Source: Methanomicrobiales archaeon HGW-Methanomicrobiales-2 (lineage in GTDB: Archaea > Halobacteriota > Methanomicrobia > Methanomicrobiales > Methanoculleaceae). From it: DNA of 32,642 nt. The translations under genes were made by a program, and so were the position numbers. The notes beneath the pieces are model-generated. The model worked only from the letters and a program-made list of their open reading frames with translations. It was not told the origin of the DNA and did not search any database. The DNA lies in the NCBI GenBank assembly GCA_002839645.1, contig PGYL01000040.1, forward strand, positions 1 through 32,642, in the 5' to 3' direction. Below, in pieces: positions 32,288 to 32,642 of the stretch; position 1 is the first letter of the stretch; every line of letters starts with the position of its first letter.

Positions 32288-32642
32288 ATGGAGATACCCA
32301 CCCCGGCTGAACTGCGGGAAAAACGGCTCCGTATGGGCTTAAAGCAGGCAGAAGTAGCCCGTCTGGCGGGAATCAGCCAATCCATGGTCGCGCGGATCGA
32401 GGCAGGCAGTGTGGACCCGAGGGTGAGCACGCTTGCCAGGATCGTGGAAGTCCTGCGGGCAGCGGAGCACTCGGCGATCACGGCGGCCAACGTGATGAAC
32501 GCACCCGTCCTCTCTGTTGCTCCGGACGACCCCGTCAGCCGTGCCGTCGAGATCATGGGCCAGAACGGCATCTCCCAGCTGCCGGTGCTCGAGAACAGGG
32601 TGCCTGTCGGGTGCATATCCGAATCGGCGATCATGAATGCCA
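32288..32642 (+). CDS. XRE-family HTH regulator with CBS domain (partial, runs off the end)
   Basis: The first 118 residues are in the window and the gene is open at the right edge. Residues 4-57 form an XRE/Cro HTH (ELREKRLRMGLKQAEVARLA, then GISQSMVARIEAGSVDPRVS). From about residue 73 a CBS domain starts (MNAPVLSVAPDDPVSRAVEI and GISQLPVLENRVPVGCISES). This HTH-CBS arrangement is known from archaeal predicted regulators; CBS pairs usually bind adenosine nucleotides or S-adenosylmethionine. It is divergent from the small hypothetical gene. Confidence 0.9.
   Translation, partial: MEIPTPAELREKRLRMGLKQAEVARLAGISQSMVARIEAGSVDPRVSTLARIVEVLRAAEHSAITAANVMNAPVLSVAPDDPVSRAVEIMGQNGISQLPVLENRVPVGCISESAIMNA

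Overview
The window is GC-rich archaeal DNA from a methanogen, most probably a Methanomicrobiales member close to Methanoculleus. The evidence is an archaeal tRNA-guanine transglycosylase/ArcS pair, aIF1A, an archaeal RNase P RNA, a DUF2121 protein (a methanogen family), archaeal TATA-box promoters with several apparently leaderless genes, and GGAGGTGA-type ribosome binding sites elsewhere.

Layout. 1-1,660: tRNA-Leu(CAG), a standalone tnpB insertion sequence with hairpin ends, and remnants of other repeats. 1,700-4,210: a DUF2795 protein, an RRM RNA-binding protein, aIF1A (apparently with a CTG start) and a DUF2121 protein. 4,560-7,210: a HAMP membrane protein with a roadblock-like protein, a double DUF2795 protein, and a KGG-type repeat protein preceded by a 31-codon ORF. 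7,229-18,378 (all minus): a glycogen/alpha-glucan cluster of GH57 amylase, GT4 glycogen synthase, GlgB branching enzyme, GH57-DUF3536 protein, MalQ and, after a gap, alpha-glucan phosphorylase. 18,700-19,290: remains of an HTH regulator and a DUF1016 (YhcG-like) nuclease gene. 19,413-23,077: an Orn/Lys/Arg-type decarboxylase converging on a DHA2 MFS transporter. 23,714-25,904: an NfnAB/SudAB-like flavoprotein pair. 26,116-26,598: a small membrane protein and a YbjQ protein. 27,101-31,326 (minus): archaellin/pilin-like protein, AMMECR1 protein, TgtA and ArcS. 31,492-32,642: RNase P RNA, a small hypothetical protein, and an XRE-CBS regulator that runs off the end.

How the genes work together. 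The glucan cluster holds synthesis (GT4 synthase, GlgB) and breakdown or remodelling (GH57 enzymes, MalQ, GlgP) but no ADP-glucose pyrophosphorylase in this window. GlgB looks damaged: its reading frame loses most of the C-terminal beta domain, while the last part of that domain survives in another frame next to the following gene. TgtA and ArcS make archaeosine in tRNA; the PUA domain is on ArcS.

The most unusual signal is a roughly 170-215 bp GC-rich repeat present three times in the same orientation (9,876-10,089; 23,359-23,528; 26,796-26,975), with a reverse-orientation fragment near position 100. It has inverted ends and three internal hairpins, one with a paired GGCC-to-GCGC change. Each full copy lies just 3' of a minus-strand operon. 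Other points of interest are the CTG start of aIF1A, the glgB deletion, and the 31-codon ORF that occupies the promoter-proximal start ahead of the KGG protein.
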